Shown: positions 25,087-33,096 of the stretch, in pieces
Layout of the letters: every line of letters starts with the position of its first letter
Position numbering within the stretch: position 1 is the first letter of the stretch
Origin: Methylibium petroleiphilum PM1
GTDB taxonomy: Bacteria; Pseudomonadota; Gammaproteobacteria; Burkholderiales; Burkholderiaceae_C
DNA: 64,000 nucleotides
Assembly: GCF_000015725.1 (NCBI RefSeq)
Contig: NC_008825.1
Coordinates: 2,542,001 to 2,606,000 of the forward strand
Direction: 5' to 3'
Notes under the pieces: model-generated
Seen by the model: only the letters and a program-made list of their open reading frames with translations
Databases searched by the model: none
Told to the model about the DNA's origin: nothing
Translations under genes and position numbers: made by a program

Positions 25087-25102
25087 TGCTATTTTTATAG
25101 CA
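25087..25102 (+). promoter_or_regulatory. Inverted repeat at the abiEi start, candidate AbiEi operator
   Basis: TGCTAT (25087-25092), TTTT, ATAGCA (25097-25102): a perfect 6-bp repeat ending in the start codon. TTGATT (25073) could be a -35 element and TTATAG a -10, which would place the repeat in the promoter. A further half-site ATGCTA is at 25033-25038. AbiEi antitoxins are known to repress their operon by binding inverted repeats upstream; the assignment here is inference. Confidence 0.4.
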
Positions 25103-25860
25103 TGGATGGAAATTCTAGGCACCAGGTAATCAAGCGGCTGCAGGCGGGACTCCCCCGCGGGGCGCCGTTCGACCTTGCCACCCTGAGCCAGTTCGGGGTA
25201 TCGCCCCAGCTCGCCGCCCACTATGCCGACGGCGGGTGGCTCGTGCGCCTGGCCCATGGCGTCTATGCCTTCCCGAACGATGAGTTCGGGGTCTACGGTG
25301 CGCTGAAGTTCCTGCAACAGCGCGTGCCCGGCCTGCACGTCGGCGGCAAGAGTGCCCTGGCCCTGCAGGGCGTGCGGCACAACCTGGGCAGCCGGGAGGC
25401 GCTGGTGCTGTGGGGCGACGGTCGCTTCGCGTTGCCGGCCTGGTTCACTTCGCGCTTTCCGGCCCGCTACGTCCACGCCCGCCTGTTCGACTGGCCGGAC
25501 ACGGCGCTGGCCGGCAAGACCCTGACCACGCCGCCGGGCCTGCCCGAGGATCTGCGGGTGGCAGCCCCCGAGCGTGCCGTGCTGGAGCTGCTGTACGAAG
25601 CCGGCGTCAAGCAGAGCCTCGAAGAGGCCCGCAACATCTTCGATGGACTGCGTTCCCCCCGCAAGGACTTACTCGGGCAACTGCTGTCCTGCTGCGCCAG
25701 CGTGAAGGCCGTGCGCCTTTTCCTGACCTGGGCGCGCGAGACCAGCCTCGTGGATGTCGATGCCCTGCTGGAGCAGTACCCGGTTCGCACCGGCAGCAAC
25801 ACGCGCTGGATGAGCCGGCTCGATGACGGCACCTTGCTGAGCCTGAGACCTCATGGATAA
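25102..25860 (+). CDS. abiEi: Type IV toxin-antitoxin antitoxin AbiEi
   Basis: A 252-residue protein of the AbiEi family: N-terminal winged helix (LATLSQFGVSPQLAAHYADGG then WLVRLAHGVYAFP), followed by the C-terminal domain (GKSALALQG...SRFPARYVHARLFDW). It neutralises AbiEii not by binding but by an opposite effect on its target, and represses its own operon. Start 25102 is chosen because the upstream in-frame ATG (25033) would add a hydrophobic stretch not seen in the family. The last 8 bases overlap the toxin gene. Confidence 0.85.
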   Translation: MDGNSRHQVIKRLQAGLPRGAPFDLATLSQFGVSPQLAAHYADGGWLVRLAHGVYAFPNDEFGVYGALKFLQQRVPGLHVGGKSALALQGVRHNLGSREALVLWGDGRFALPAWFTSRFPARYVHARLFDWPDTALAGKTLTTPPGLPEDLRVAAPERAVLELLYEAGVKQSLEEARNIFDGLRSPRKDLLGQLLSCCASVKAVRLFLTWARETSLVDVDALLEQYPVRTGSNTRWMSRLDDGTLLSLRPHG

Positions 25861-26773
25861 GACCTACGCGGACACCGTTCGCCTGCTGCTGGCCGTCGCG
25901 CCCGACGTGTTCGCCAACGACATCTTCGCCATGAAGGGCGGCACGGCCATCAACCTCTTCGTGCGGGACATGCCGCGCCTTTCAGTGGACATCGACGTGG
26001 TGTACCTCCCGTGGCAGACGCCGCGCGACGAAGCGCTGCAAGCCATCAACCAGGAGCTGGCCGCCATCGCCACGCGCGTTGCGCCACTGGGCGTGCAGAC
26101 ACGCCTGGTTCGCGCCAAGGACCTGGGAGACACCAAGCTGATCGTCGAGAACGACGCCAGCCAGGTGAAGATCGAGGTCAACGTCGTGTTCCGCGGCAGC
26201 GTGCTGCCCGTCGAGCGGCGGCCGCTGAGCGCCAAGACCAGCGATCTGTTCGGCGTCGAGTTCGAGCTGCCGGTTCTGGCACCGGACGAGCTGTACGCCA
26301 GCAAGCTGGTGGCCGCGCTGGATCGACAGCACCCCCGCGACCTGTTCGACGTGTGGCAGCTCTACGAATCGGGCGACATCAGCGACGGCATGGTCGAGTG
26401 CTTCGTGATCTATCTGGCGGGCCACAACCGGCCGCCCCACGAAGTGCTGTTCGGCAACGACAAGGACATCGCCGGCGAGTACGAACGGGCCTTTGTCGGT
26501 ATGGCCGAAGTGGACTGCCCCTTGGATACGCTGCTGGACGCTCGCGCGCAGTTGCGACGCGAGTTGCAGCAACGGCTGACGAAGGCGCACAGGCGGTTCC
26601 TGAGCGGTCTGGTACGCGCAGAACCGGACTGGTCGCTGGTGCAATGCCAGCACGCCGCGCAACTGCCGGCACTGCGCTGGAAGCTCAACAACCTGGAGAC
26701 CTTTCGCAAGAAGCGCCCCAAGGACTTCGCCGCGCAAGCCGCTGCGCTCGATGCCGGCCTGGGCCAGATCTGA
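25853..26773 (+). CDS. abiEii: AbiEii nucleotidyltransferase toxin
   Basis: A 306-residue nucleotidyltransferase. GGTAINLF (29-36) followed by SVDID (44-48) is the catalytic GSx10DxD-like motif of the AbiEii/AbiGii family. These toxins modify tRNA acceptor ends and cause phage abortive infection or plasmid/ICE stabilisation. It overlaps the antitoxin gene by 8 bp. The pair sits just upstream of the relaxase gene, so it may also stabilise the ICE during transfer. Confidence 0.87.
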   Translation: MDKTYADTVRLLLAVAPDVFANDIFAMKGGTAINLFVRDMPRLSVDIDVVYLPWQTPRDEALQAINQELAAIATRVAPLGVQTRLVRAKDLGDTKLIVENDASQVKIEVNVVFRGSVLPVERRPLSAKTSDLFGVEFELPVLAPDELYASKLVAALDRQHPRDLFDVWQLYESGDISDGMVECFVIYLAGHNRPPHEVLFGNDKDIAGEYERAFVGMAEVDCPLDTLLDARAQLRRELQQRLTKAHRRFLSGLVRAEPDWSLVQCQHAAQLPALRWKLNNLETFRKKRPKDFAAQAAALDAGLGQI

Positions 26774-26976
26774 AGCGGAGGCAGAAGTATTCCCGGCTTG
26801 CCGGGGTTGCCCCATGCCGCATTGATTGCGGCACGCGACACGCGCTGCCCCTATACCCAAAGGCTTCCGAAAAGGCCGCAAGGGCTGGGAAGGGGCAAGG
26901 GAACGGAGCCAAGGGGAAAGGCCCTACCCGAAAAGGCCAAAAGGCGCCCCGAGCAGCCCGTCATCCGGGGTTCGCC
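26774..26976 (+). promoter_or_regulatory. Relaxase upstream region, candidate oriT
   Basis: A 203-base non-coding stretch with two stem-loops, CCCGG-CTTG-CCGGG (26792-26805) and TGCCGCA-TTGAT-TGCGGCA (26815-26833), then a purine-rich track with repeated AAAGGC/AAAAGGC units (about 26865-26945). Hairpins plus short direct repeats directly upstream of a MobH relaxase gene are what an origin of transfer looks like; no nick site can be named. Confidence 0.4.
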
Positions 26977-28815
26977 ATGCTCTCGCTGTTCCAGCGCAAA
27001 CGGGTGCCACCCACCGCCGGCACACCGCCCACATCCGCCATCGAAACTCCAAAAGGGTTGATGCGGCCGGAGTCGGCCGCATCGCTGCTGGCGACGCCGC
27101 GTCGGCAGAAACTGCTGGAACACATCTGGCAGCGCACCTCGCTCTCGCGCCGGCAGTTCGCCACGCTCTACCTCGCCCCACTGGAGCGCTACGCCGAGCT
27201 GGTCCAGCAGTTCCCGGCCTCCGAGAACCACCACCACGCCTATCCGGGCGGCATGCTGGACCACGGCCTGGAGATCGTCGCCTATGCGCTGAAATTGCGG
27301 CAGTCATACCTGCTGCCTGCGGGCGTCACGCCGGAGGCACAGGCGGCCCAGGCCGAAGCCTGGACCGCAGGCACGGCCTACGCGGCCCTGCTGCACGACA
27401 TCGGCAAGATTGCGGTCGATCTGCACGTCGAGCATGCCGACGGCAGCGTCTGGCATCCCTGGCACGGCCCGCTGCGAAAGCCCTACCGCTTCCGTTACCG
27501 AAAGGAGCGCGAGTACCGCCTGCATAGCGCCGCCACCGGGCTGCTCTACGCGCGCCTTCTCGATCGGGACATCTTCGACTGGCTCAGCGGCTATCCCGAC
27601 CTCTGGGCCGCGCTGCTGTACGTGCTGGCCGGCCAGTACGAGCACGCCGGCACGCTCGGCGAGCTGGTCGTGCAGGCCGACCAGGCATCGGTCGCCCAAG
27701 AACTCGGCGGCGATCCCAGCAAGGCGCTGGCGGCGCCCAAGCATGCGCTGCAACGCAAATTGCTCGACGGCTTGCGCTACCTGCTCAAGGAAGAATTCAA
27801 GTTGAACCAGGCCGGCCCGGCGGACGGTTGGCTGACCCAAGACGCCCTGTGGCTGGTGAGCAAGACCGTCTCCGACAAGCTGCGCGCACATCTGCTGTCG
27901 CAGGGCATCGACGGCATCCCGGCGAGCAACACGGCGGTGTTCAACGTGCTGCAGGATCACGGCATCGTGCAACCGACGCCGGATGGCAAGGCGATCTGGA
28001 AGGCTGCCGTCACCAGCGACGCCGGCTGGTCGCACGCCTTTACCTTCCTGAAACTCTCGCCGGCGATGATCTGGGATGCCGTCGACCGGCCGGCGCCGTT
28101 CGCAGGCCGTGTGCAGGTCGAAGAGGAACAGGCGGAGCCGCCGCCGCTGGCGCCGGCGGTGGCCGATGGGCCGCGCGTGGAAGGCACCGAAGCTGCACCC
28201 GCGAGCACGGCGCCGATCGCATCCGCAGCCACGGACATCGGCGTGGCCGCGCTGCTCGACCTGCTGGGCGACACTGCTCCATCCACAGCGCCGGAGATCG
28301 CCGAGGCCGAGCCGGCCCCTTCGACCGTGCCCCCGCCGCAGATGAGCCTCGCGCCTTCCCAGGATCGCGCGGAGCCCTCCGGGGCGCACTTCATGGCCTG
28401 GCTGCGTCAGAGCATCCAGACGCGCAAGCTCATCATCAACGACGCCAAGGCCCTGGTGCATACCGTCGCCGGTACGACCTATCTCGTCAGCCCCGGCGTG
28501 TTCCAGCGCTACGCGCAGGAGTACCTTCAAGTCGCCGCGCTGGCCAAGCAGGAGAAGCTGGAGGGGTGGCAGTGGGTACAGAAGCGCTTCGAGAAGCTGG
28601 GACAGCACCGCAAGCAGCCGAGCGGGCTGAACATCTGGACCTGCGAAGTCACGGGGCCGCGCAAGTCGCGCCGGCTGCACGGCTATCTGCTCGCCAGCCC
28701 GGAGGCGCTGTTCCGGGAGACGCCGCCAGACAACCCATACCTGCGGCTCCTCAACGAGGCCGCAAAGCGCGAAGATTCAGCCCTTGGGGGCAAGGACAAC
28801 GACGATCAGGGGTAG
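26977..28815 (+). CDS. traI: MobH-family relaxase TraI
   Basis: A 612-residue relaxase of the TraI_2/TIGR03760 family, the MobH class typical of clc-like ICEs. The N-terminal HD-like domain shows HHHAYPGGMLDHGLE (85-99) and LLHDIGK (138-144), likely metal ligands for DNA nicking at oriT. A low-complexity Pro/Ala linker covers about 365-465, and a C-terminal DUF1528-like domain ends the protein. Start 26977 (MLSLFQRKR) is taken from family habit; the frame is open far upstream but overlaps abiEii. Confidence 0.9.
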   Translation: MLSLFQRKRVPPTAGTPPTSAIETPKGLMRPESAASLLATPRRQKLLEHIWQRTSLSRRQFATLYLAPLERYAELVQQFPASENHHHAYPGGMLDHGLEIVAYALKLRQSYLLPAGVTPEAQAAQAEAWTAGTAYAALLHDIGKIAVDLHVEHADGSVWHPWHGPLRKPYRFRYRKEREYRLHSAATGLLYARLLDRDIFDWLSGYPDLWAALLYVLAGQYEHAGTLGELVVQADQASVAQELGGDPSKALAAPKHALQRKLLDGLRYLLKEEFKLNQAGPADGWLTQDALWLVSKTVSDKLRAHLLSQGIDGIPASNTAVFNVLQDHGIVQPTPDGKAIWKAAVTSDAGWSHAFTFLKLSPAMIWDAVDRPAPFAGRVQVEEEQAEPPPLAPAVADGPRVEGTEAAPASTAPIASAATDIGVAALLDLLGDTAPSTAPEIAEAEPAPSTVPPPQMSLAPSQDRAEPSGAHFMAWLRQSIQTRKLIINDAKALVHTVAGTTYLVSPGVFQRYAQEYLQVAALAKQEKLEGWQWVQKRFEKLGQHRKQPSGLNIWTCEVTGPRKSRRLHGYLLASPEALFRETPPDNPYLRLLNEAAKREDSALGGKDNDDQG

Positions 28816-28841
28816 CCGTGCGGCCGCTGCGCAGGCCGGCT

Positions 28842-29147
28842 TCAATCCGCGGATGGGGCCGACTCTGCCAGCTTGGCTTCGGTCAGAGTCATCAAGTGGG
28901 CGGAACTGCATTTCAGCGCACGGGCGATCTTGAGGATGAGAGGGAGCGTGGGGACATGCTCGCCGCGCTCGATCTTGCCCATGTGCGACCGTTCGATGCC
29001 GGCCATGTGGGCCAGCGTTTCCTGAGCGATACCCTGGTTGGTTCTTTCTTCCCGCACGGCAGCCCCAAACGCGATGGCTGGTTCCGCTTCGTAGGTAGTG
29101 GTGCCGGTGGGCCGGCCCCTTTGGATCGAACGCTTTGGCATTGCCAA
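28842..29147 (-). CDS. Xre-family transcriptional regulator
   Basis: A 101-residue protein with an HTH-3/Xre domain: FGAAVREERTNQGIAQETLAHMAGI (about 28-52), then SHMGKIERGEHVPTLPLILKIARAL. Such small Xre proteins repress ICE transfer or integrase genes. It is divergent from the LysR-domain gene, and the 100-base gap carries TTAAAC repeats that may be its operator. Regulation of the ICE is inference. Confidence 0.8.
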   Translation of the reverse strand: MAMPKRSIQRGRPTGTTTYEAEPAIAFGAAVREERTNQGIAQETLAHMAGIERSHMGKIERGEHVPTLPLILKIARALKCSSAHLMTLTEAKLAESAPSAD

Positions 29148-29169
29148 GAGCGTCGAACACGGTCACGAT

Positions 29170-29190
29170 TTAAACCACGTTAAACTTAAC
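29170..29190. promoter_or_regulatory. TTAAAC direct repeats in divergent promoter
   Basis: TTAAAC at 29170-29175 and 29180-29185 are exactly 10 bases apart and are followed by TTAAC at 29186-29190. They stand between the divergent Xre and LysR-domain genes and are the most AT-rich part of this neighbourhood, so they may contain the promoter and an operator. Confidence 0.35.
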
Positions 29191-29247
29191 TCATTCAACG
29201 GATTCGAGATCAGTTGCCACGAGTTCACCGCCTGGGGGGAGCTGGAC

Positions 29248-29874
29248 GTGGAATCGAGTGACATCACCGCCGAAATTCGCATGGCCGTCCTCGGCGAATG
29301 GGTGCCTCCCCAGCTCGCCGACGTGCTCGCCCTGCAGCGTGCCGAAGAGCCGGAGACTCATGCCGTCCTGGCCGGCTGGACAGATCCCGGTCGAGGCGCG
29401 GAGCTGCCGGGCGACGGCTTCGACTTCGCCTTGTCTGCGGTTGCCCGGCAGTGGCCTGGCTGGGTATGCGAGCCGCTGTGGCATGACACGCTGGCGGTCG
29501 CCGTGGCCAAGCGCTCCCACCTGCTGGCCTACCGTGAAGTGCCGTGCCAGGAAGTGCTCAAGCAGCCGTTGATCTGCTCGCAGTCCACGGCCGATGAACC
29601 ATGGCGCATGACCGTGCAGCGCGTGTTCGAGAACGCGCTGCAGGAGCGGGAGCAAGCGGTGGAGACATTCGATGTGGTGATGACGCTGGTTGCCGCCGGG
29701 TACGGGATCGCCATTGCGCCCGCCGCGAGACTGGCGAGCTACCTACGCCGAGGCATCGCCGTGCGGCCGCTGGCCGGCGCACCAACGATCGTGATGGCTT
29801 ACCTGCTCCGCCGCAACGCTTCCTTGTCGGACACCCAGGCAAGATTCGCCCGCCGCGCGCGCTTGGTGTCCTGA
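29248..29874 (+). CDS. LysR substrate-binding-domain protein lacking the HTH
   Basis: A 208-residue protein starting at GTG 29248 with GGGGGAG upstream. It aligns in layout with the effector-binding domain of LysR regulators (strand-turn WVPPQLADVLALQRAEEP, then CEPLWHDTLAVAVAKRSHLLA and TLVAAGYGIAIAPAARL), but no N-terminal helix-turn-helix is encoded; the in-frame codons upstream (29098-29247) do not look like one. It may be a remnant or a DNA-binding-free modulator. LysR-domain genes of this kind occur near traI in related ICEs. Confidence 0.7.
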   Translation: MESSDITAEIRMAVLGEWVPPQLADVLALQRAEEPETHAVLAGWTDPGRGAELPGDGFDFALSAVARQWPGWVCEPLWHDTLAVAVAKRSHLLAYREVPCQEVLKQPLICSQSTADEPWRMTVQRVFENALQEREQAVETFDVVMTLVAAGYGIAIAPAARLASYLRRGIAVRPLAGAPTIVMAYLLRRNASLSDTQARFARRARLVS

Positions 29875-29921
29875 CAGACGTGTGGGGATCGCGGTTTCGC
29901 CACGATCCCGCATTCCTGCTG

Positions 29922-31775
29922 CTAGGCGACTCCGACTCGCGGCGGGGTCCATTCGCTTTCCTTCACGGCTGTGCTCACTGCCATGACGAGCTTGTCGAGA
30001 TTGCCGGCCGTCACGCCCTCCAGTGCCGAATGCCCCCGCAGCATCGAGCGCGGTTGCAGCAGTGCATGGTAGATCTGCCAAGGGTCCGCACCCCTGGTCA
30101 GCTTGAGGACGGACTGGATCAGCTCGTGCTTGAGTGGGTCGAGGTGCCAGTCCGGCACCCGCTGGCCGCGGTTGCCCACGTTCAACGCCAGCAAGTTGCC
30201 GGCCTTGATCTCGTAGCTGATCCACCTGCGGGACTTGCCCGCCATCTTCGCAAACGCCGCGACGGGAAGGTTGTGCGGCGCTTCGAAGACATCGAACAGT
30301 TCCATCCTCTCGCGCTGAATGTCCGAAGGCACCAGCGGCGCGGCCGACCGAGGGGGCGGAACCGCCGGCAGCCGGTGTGCGGCGGCAGAAACCAACGGCA
30401 TGGCGTCGCCGGGCTTCGTCACGAGCAGGATTGGCGAAGCGGCAACCGGCGTGGAGGGTGCGCTTGCGGTTTGCTCATTCGGGAACGCGGGCACGCCTTC
30501 CAGATGCACGGTGAGCGGCATGCTGGCCGCCTCGACCTGGTTCTGCTCGAAGAGGTCGAGCCGATCGGCCCAGTCCTGCATCATGCGGCGACGCTGTTCC
30601 ACGTACTCGGCATGGTTGTAGGTCGCGCTGACCTTGTTGGGATCGACATGCGAGAGCTGTGCATCCACCCAGACCTTCGGGTAGCCGATCTCGTTGAGCG
30701 CAGTGGACATCGTGCCGCGGATACCGTGTCCCGTCAGGCGTTCCTGATAGCCCATGCGTTTGAGCGCACCATTGAGCGTGTTCTCGCTGATGCGCTTCTT
30801 CAAGTCGCTGTCGTGCCGGAACAGGTGGCGCTGGGCCGGCTTGAACTCATCCAGCAGGTGCCGGACGATCTCCATGGCCTGAATCGACAGCGGCACGATG
30901 TAGGGCGGGATGTCCTTTGGCTGCTGCCGCTTCTTGCGCATATCCAACTGGAGTTGCTTCACGACGTCGGGCGGGATGATCCACAACCCACGGTCCAGAT
31001 CGAATTGATCCGGCGTCGCCTGTCGCAGCTCGCCGGTTCGCACGCCGGTCAGCAGCAATAGCCGCAGCCCGAGCTGGGTCTGCCGCCTGCCGCGATAGCT
31101 GCGCAGCCGCTGCAACAGCTTCGGCAGCTCGGCCATGCGCAGGAACGGGTTGTGGTTGACGGGTGGCAGCGGCAGCGCCACCACATCGAGATCGGAGGCG
31201 GGGTTTTGCTCCAGGCCCGGCACGATCACCAGCGCGTAGCGAAACAGTTGGTTGAACCACGTCCTGACTTTCTCGGCGACGGAGAGTGCCCTGCGCTTCT
31301 CGATCTTGGCGATCACCTCCAAGAGGTCGGGACGCTTGATCTCATAGACCGACCGCTTGCCCAAGGTGGGCAACACATCCTTGTCGAAGATCCGTGGAAG
31401 TATCGAGAGGGTCGTCTGCCGGCCTTCCTTGAGGCTGAGCCCGCGATGCTTGAGCCACTTGCGATACACCGCCTCGAAGGTGTTCTCGTCGGCGAGCCGG
31501 ACGGCAGTGCGCTTCTGCTTGCGGTGAACGCGAGGATTGATGCCTTTGGCTAGCAGGGCGCGCGCTTCATCGCGCAGGCTGCGGGCCTCGCGAAGCGTCA
31601 CCTCCGGGTAGGTGCCGAGCGACATCCGCTTCTGCTTGCCCGCCCAGTAGTAGCGGAAGTGCCAAGTCCTGCCCCCTGCAGCCGTGACGGCCAGGGAGAG
31701 GCCATCCAAGTCAGGGAGGGTGTATGCCTTGCCAGTTGCCTTGGCCTGTCGAACGGCCAAGTCTGAGAGTGCCAT
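29922..31775 (-). CDS. intB13: P4/IntB13-type tyrosine integrase with C-terminal extension
   Basis: A 617-residue site-specific recombinase. The N-terminal DUF4102 arm-binding domain has the pattern YTLPDLDGLSLAVTAAG. Numbered from the upstream ATG at 31793, catalytic residues are Arg 252 (TGVRTGEL), His 356 and Arg 359 (HGIRG), His 382 and Tyr 392 (ATYNHAEY). The catalytic part ends near 415; a further 200 residues, partly Ala/Pro-rich, follow, as in ICEclc IntB13. I prefer start 31775 (MALSDLAVRQ) because AGGAG lies 8 bases before it. It faces away from the tRNA-Gly att site. Confidence 0.92.
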   Translation of the reverse strand: MALSDLAVRQAKATGKAYTLPDLDGLSLAVTAAGGRTWHFRYYWAGKQKRMSLGTYPEVTLREARSLRDEARALLAKGINPRVHRKQKRTAVRLADENTFEAVYRKWLKHRGLSLKEGRQTTLSILPRIFDKDVLPTLGKRSVYEIKRPDLLEVIAKIEKRRALSVAEKVRTWFNQLFRYALVIVPGLEQNPASDLDVVALPLPPVNHNPFLRMAELPKLLQRLRSYRGRRQTQLGLRLLLLTGVRTGELRQATPDQFDLDRGLWIIPPDVVKQLQLDMRKKRQQPKDIPPYIVPLSIQAMEIVRHLLDEFKPAQRHLFRHDSDLKKRISENTLNGALKRMGYQERLTGHGIRGTMSTALNEIGYPKVWVDAQLSHVDPNKVSATYNHAEYVEQRRRMMQDWADRLDLFEQNQVEAASMPLTVHLEGVPAFPNEQTASAPSTPVAASPILLVTKPGDAMPLVSAAAHRLPAVPPPRSAAPLVPSDIQRERMELFDVFEAPHNLPVAAFAKMAGKSRRWISYEIKAGNLLALNVGNRGQRVPDWHLDPLKHELIQSVLKLTRGADPWQIYHALLQPRSMLRGHSALEGVTAGNLDKLVMAVSTAVKESEWTPPRVGVA

Positions 31776-31870
31776 GCTCTTGCTCCTGAACATGAGTCAG
31801 GAACCAGATGCTGGTCACGTCGACCTCGCCCCTCCATCAACAATCCGGAATCAGCCGCGCCCGCAAAAAT

Positions 31871-31999
31871 GGACTTGTTTGTGGACTTAAAAGTCCCGGC
31901 TGTAGGCGGATCGCAGTGGACTACGGCAGAACGTCAAAGAGAGGAAAAGTCCTTGTGTGGCAACGACTTGCAAACTCTCTTGGACTTCTGCGGAAGTCC
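31871..31999. repeat. Six GGACTT/AAGTCC hexamers between integrase and att
   Basis: GGACTT occurs at 31871, 31883 and 31982, and its complement AAGTCC at 31891, 31947 and 31994. Two pairs form inverted repeats, GGACTT-AA-AAGTCC (31883-31896) and GGACTT-N6-AAGTCC (31982-31999). They fill the gap between the integrase start and the tRNA 3' end, where arm-type integrase sites or excisionase sites are expected. Confidence 0.5.
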
Positions 32000-32013
32000 G
32001 CAGAATGATGCAG

Positions 32014-32031
32014 TGGAGCGGGTGAAGGGAA
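32014..32031 (-). other. ICE right attachment site (tRNA-Gly 3' end)
   Basis: The last 18 bases of the tRNA-Gly gene, the length used by ICEclc-type elements as the core att repeat. The integrase gene lies on the 3' side, so the ICE joins here. Call rests on family knowledge; the left copy is outside the window. Confidence 0.6.
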
Positions 32032-32087
32032 TCGAACCCTCGTATGAAGCTTGGGAAGCTGCCGTTCTACCATTGAACTACACCCGC
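32014..32087 (-). tRNA. tRNA-Gly (anticodon CCC)
   Basis: A 74-base cloverleaf on the minus strand: acceptor GCGGGTG pairing with CACCCGC, D-arm TAGTTCAATGGTAGAAC, anticodon loop TTCCCAA with anticodon CCC (32053-32055), T-arm GAGGGTTCGATTCCCTT, and an encoded CCA end. The anticodon stem has one C-T mismatch. It closely matches the E. coli glyU sequence from memory. Its 3' end is the ICE attachment site. Confidence 0.95.
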
Positions 32088-32112
32088 GATACGCACTGAT
32101 TCTAGCGTGGTG

Positions 32113-32249
32113 CTACGAGTTAACAGCGCGCCTCCGGCCACGCGCCCGTTCGCTCAAATCGGTGATGTCGAAGGTGCGCGTGTAGCTGGTGTTGGCATGC
32201 AGAAACGTCCCGTCTGTCGAATTGCTCAATGACCGAAGGAGTTGCTGAC
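32113..32249 (-). pseudogene. 3' remnant of an unidentified gene
   Basis: A minus-strand open stretch of about 45 codons with no start, ending TAG at 32113. It includes the coding-looking DGTFLHANTSYTRTFDITDL and GC-rich third positions like chromosomal genes, unlike the AT-rich neighbours. It begins just after an in-frame TGA (32250-32252). It seems to be the end of a gene whose front was lost when the AT-rich block arrived next to the tRNA. I do not recognise the protein. The rest of 32088-32376 shows nothing else. Confidence 0.35.
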
Positions 32250-32376
32250 CCCAACTCAATCACGCAAAGCGAATCAGCAGTAAATTATGCCACTCTTTCG
32301 CGGCGGGCTCTTTTGGTGCCTCTGCACGCAGTTTGGCAGCTCGGGAAGCTGCCTATGTGCCGATTGATTTCGGTGA

Positions 32377-33096
32377 TCACATATTTAAATCAACGACCGA
32401 AATCTTGCAGGGCGCCCACGCCTCGGTGACGATCGGCGCTCCGCTGCCGTAGTCCGTCCCAACCACGGATATTGCTATTGGCACGCCGGGAGTTGCTCGT
32501 ATATAGCCAACAATCGAATGAGAAAGGGATGCGCCAAAGACTTTTGACACCTCCTTTCCTGAGTTGAGTTGATCGATACCTTGCCCGTTCGGAAATTTCA
32601 GATTGGTGCCCACCCACATGGTAGCCGAGTTGTACCCTGGAGTTCCGTAGCTGGTCTGCGCTGAAATCTGGAGCAAACCACCTGACGGCGTAAAAGAAAC
32701 TTGACACAGCGTTGTATCAACGTTGAACGCCAGTTGGAGCTGGTTCGTCTGAACGCTTTCATAGAACCCAGCAACCGCCTTCGCTCCCTGGGGCCCAATA
32801 GCCCCCGTAGGGCCGGCGGGGCCGGCAGAACCCGCTGGCCCGACTGGACCAATCGGCCCAATGAGGCCCTGGGAACCCTGAGCCCCTGCCGGACCTTGAA
32901 CCCCCTGAATACCTTGGGGACCGACTTGGTTCCACGCGAGTGGACTTTCACCCCGCCTGCAGCCGGCCGTAGAGGACACTCTGATCGATCCGCTCCTGTT
33001 ATCCACGCAGGTGTTGATCACTTGCGCCGATGCCGACACTACTCCTGAAAGTGCTGCACAGATAACCAAGGCGCTTGCCAGCCTCTCATTCTTCAT
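32377..33096 (-). CDS. Secreted protein with collagen-like repeats
   Basis: A 239-residue exported protein. Start 33096 has AGGAG 8 bases upstream; signal peptide ends ASAQ (about 25). After a Cys-containing N-terminal piece (residues 26-55) come about 15 Gly-X-Y triplets ([19 protein letters not shown] onward), the collagen-like region, then a C-terminal domain of about 130 residues that may be a trimeric beta-sandwich head. Such proteins are usually surface or secreted adhesins. It lies in an AT-rich block and may be foreign. Confidence 0.75.
   Translation of the reverse strand: MKNERLASALVICAALSGVVSASAQVINTCVDNRSGSIRVSSTAGCRRGESPLAWNQVGPQGIQGVQGPAGAQGSQGLIGPIGPVGPAGSAGPAGPTGAIGPQGAKAVAGFYESVQTNQLQLAFNVDTTLCQVSFTPSGGLLQISAQTSYGTPGYNSATMWVGTNLKFPNGQGIDQLNSGKEVSKVFGASLSHSIVGYIRATPGVPIAISVVGTDYGSGAPIVTEAWAPCKISVVDLNM

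Larger units (their letters stand above)
1..32031. mobile_element. Right part of a clc/PFGI-1-family integrative and conjugative element
   Basis: The order pilL, transglycosylase, TraD, RAQPRD protein, pore proteins, TraC ATPase, DsbA-like, RadC, TraG, MobH relaxase, tyrosine integrase, tRNA-Gly is the standard transfer module of ICEclc/PFGI-1/PAGI-2 elements. The left end (pilus genes, parA/parB, left att) lies outside the window. The right boundary is inferred as the 3' end of the tRNA-Gly at 32014-32031, because P4/IntB13-type integrases recombine into tRNA 3' ends and the integrase lies on that side. The element carries two defence cargos. The exact core crossover needs the matching left att copy. 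Confidence 0.9.

Noticed and set aside
32780-32940. CRISPR-like periodicity
   Set aside because: The periodicity is a 9-base Gly-X-Y codon pattern inside a coding sequence; no spacer-repeat structure.
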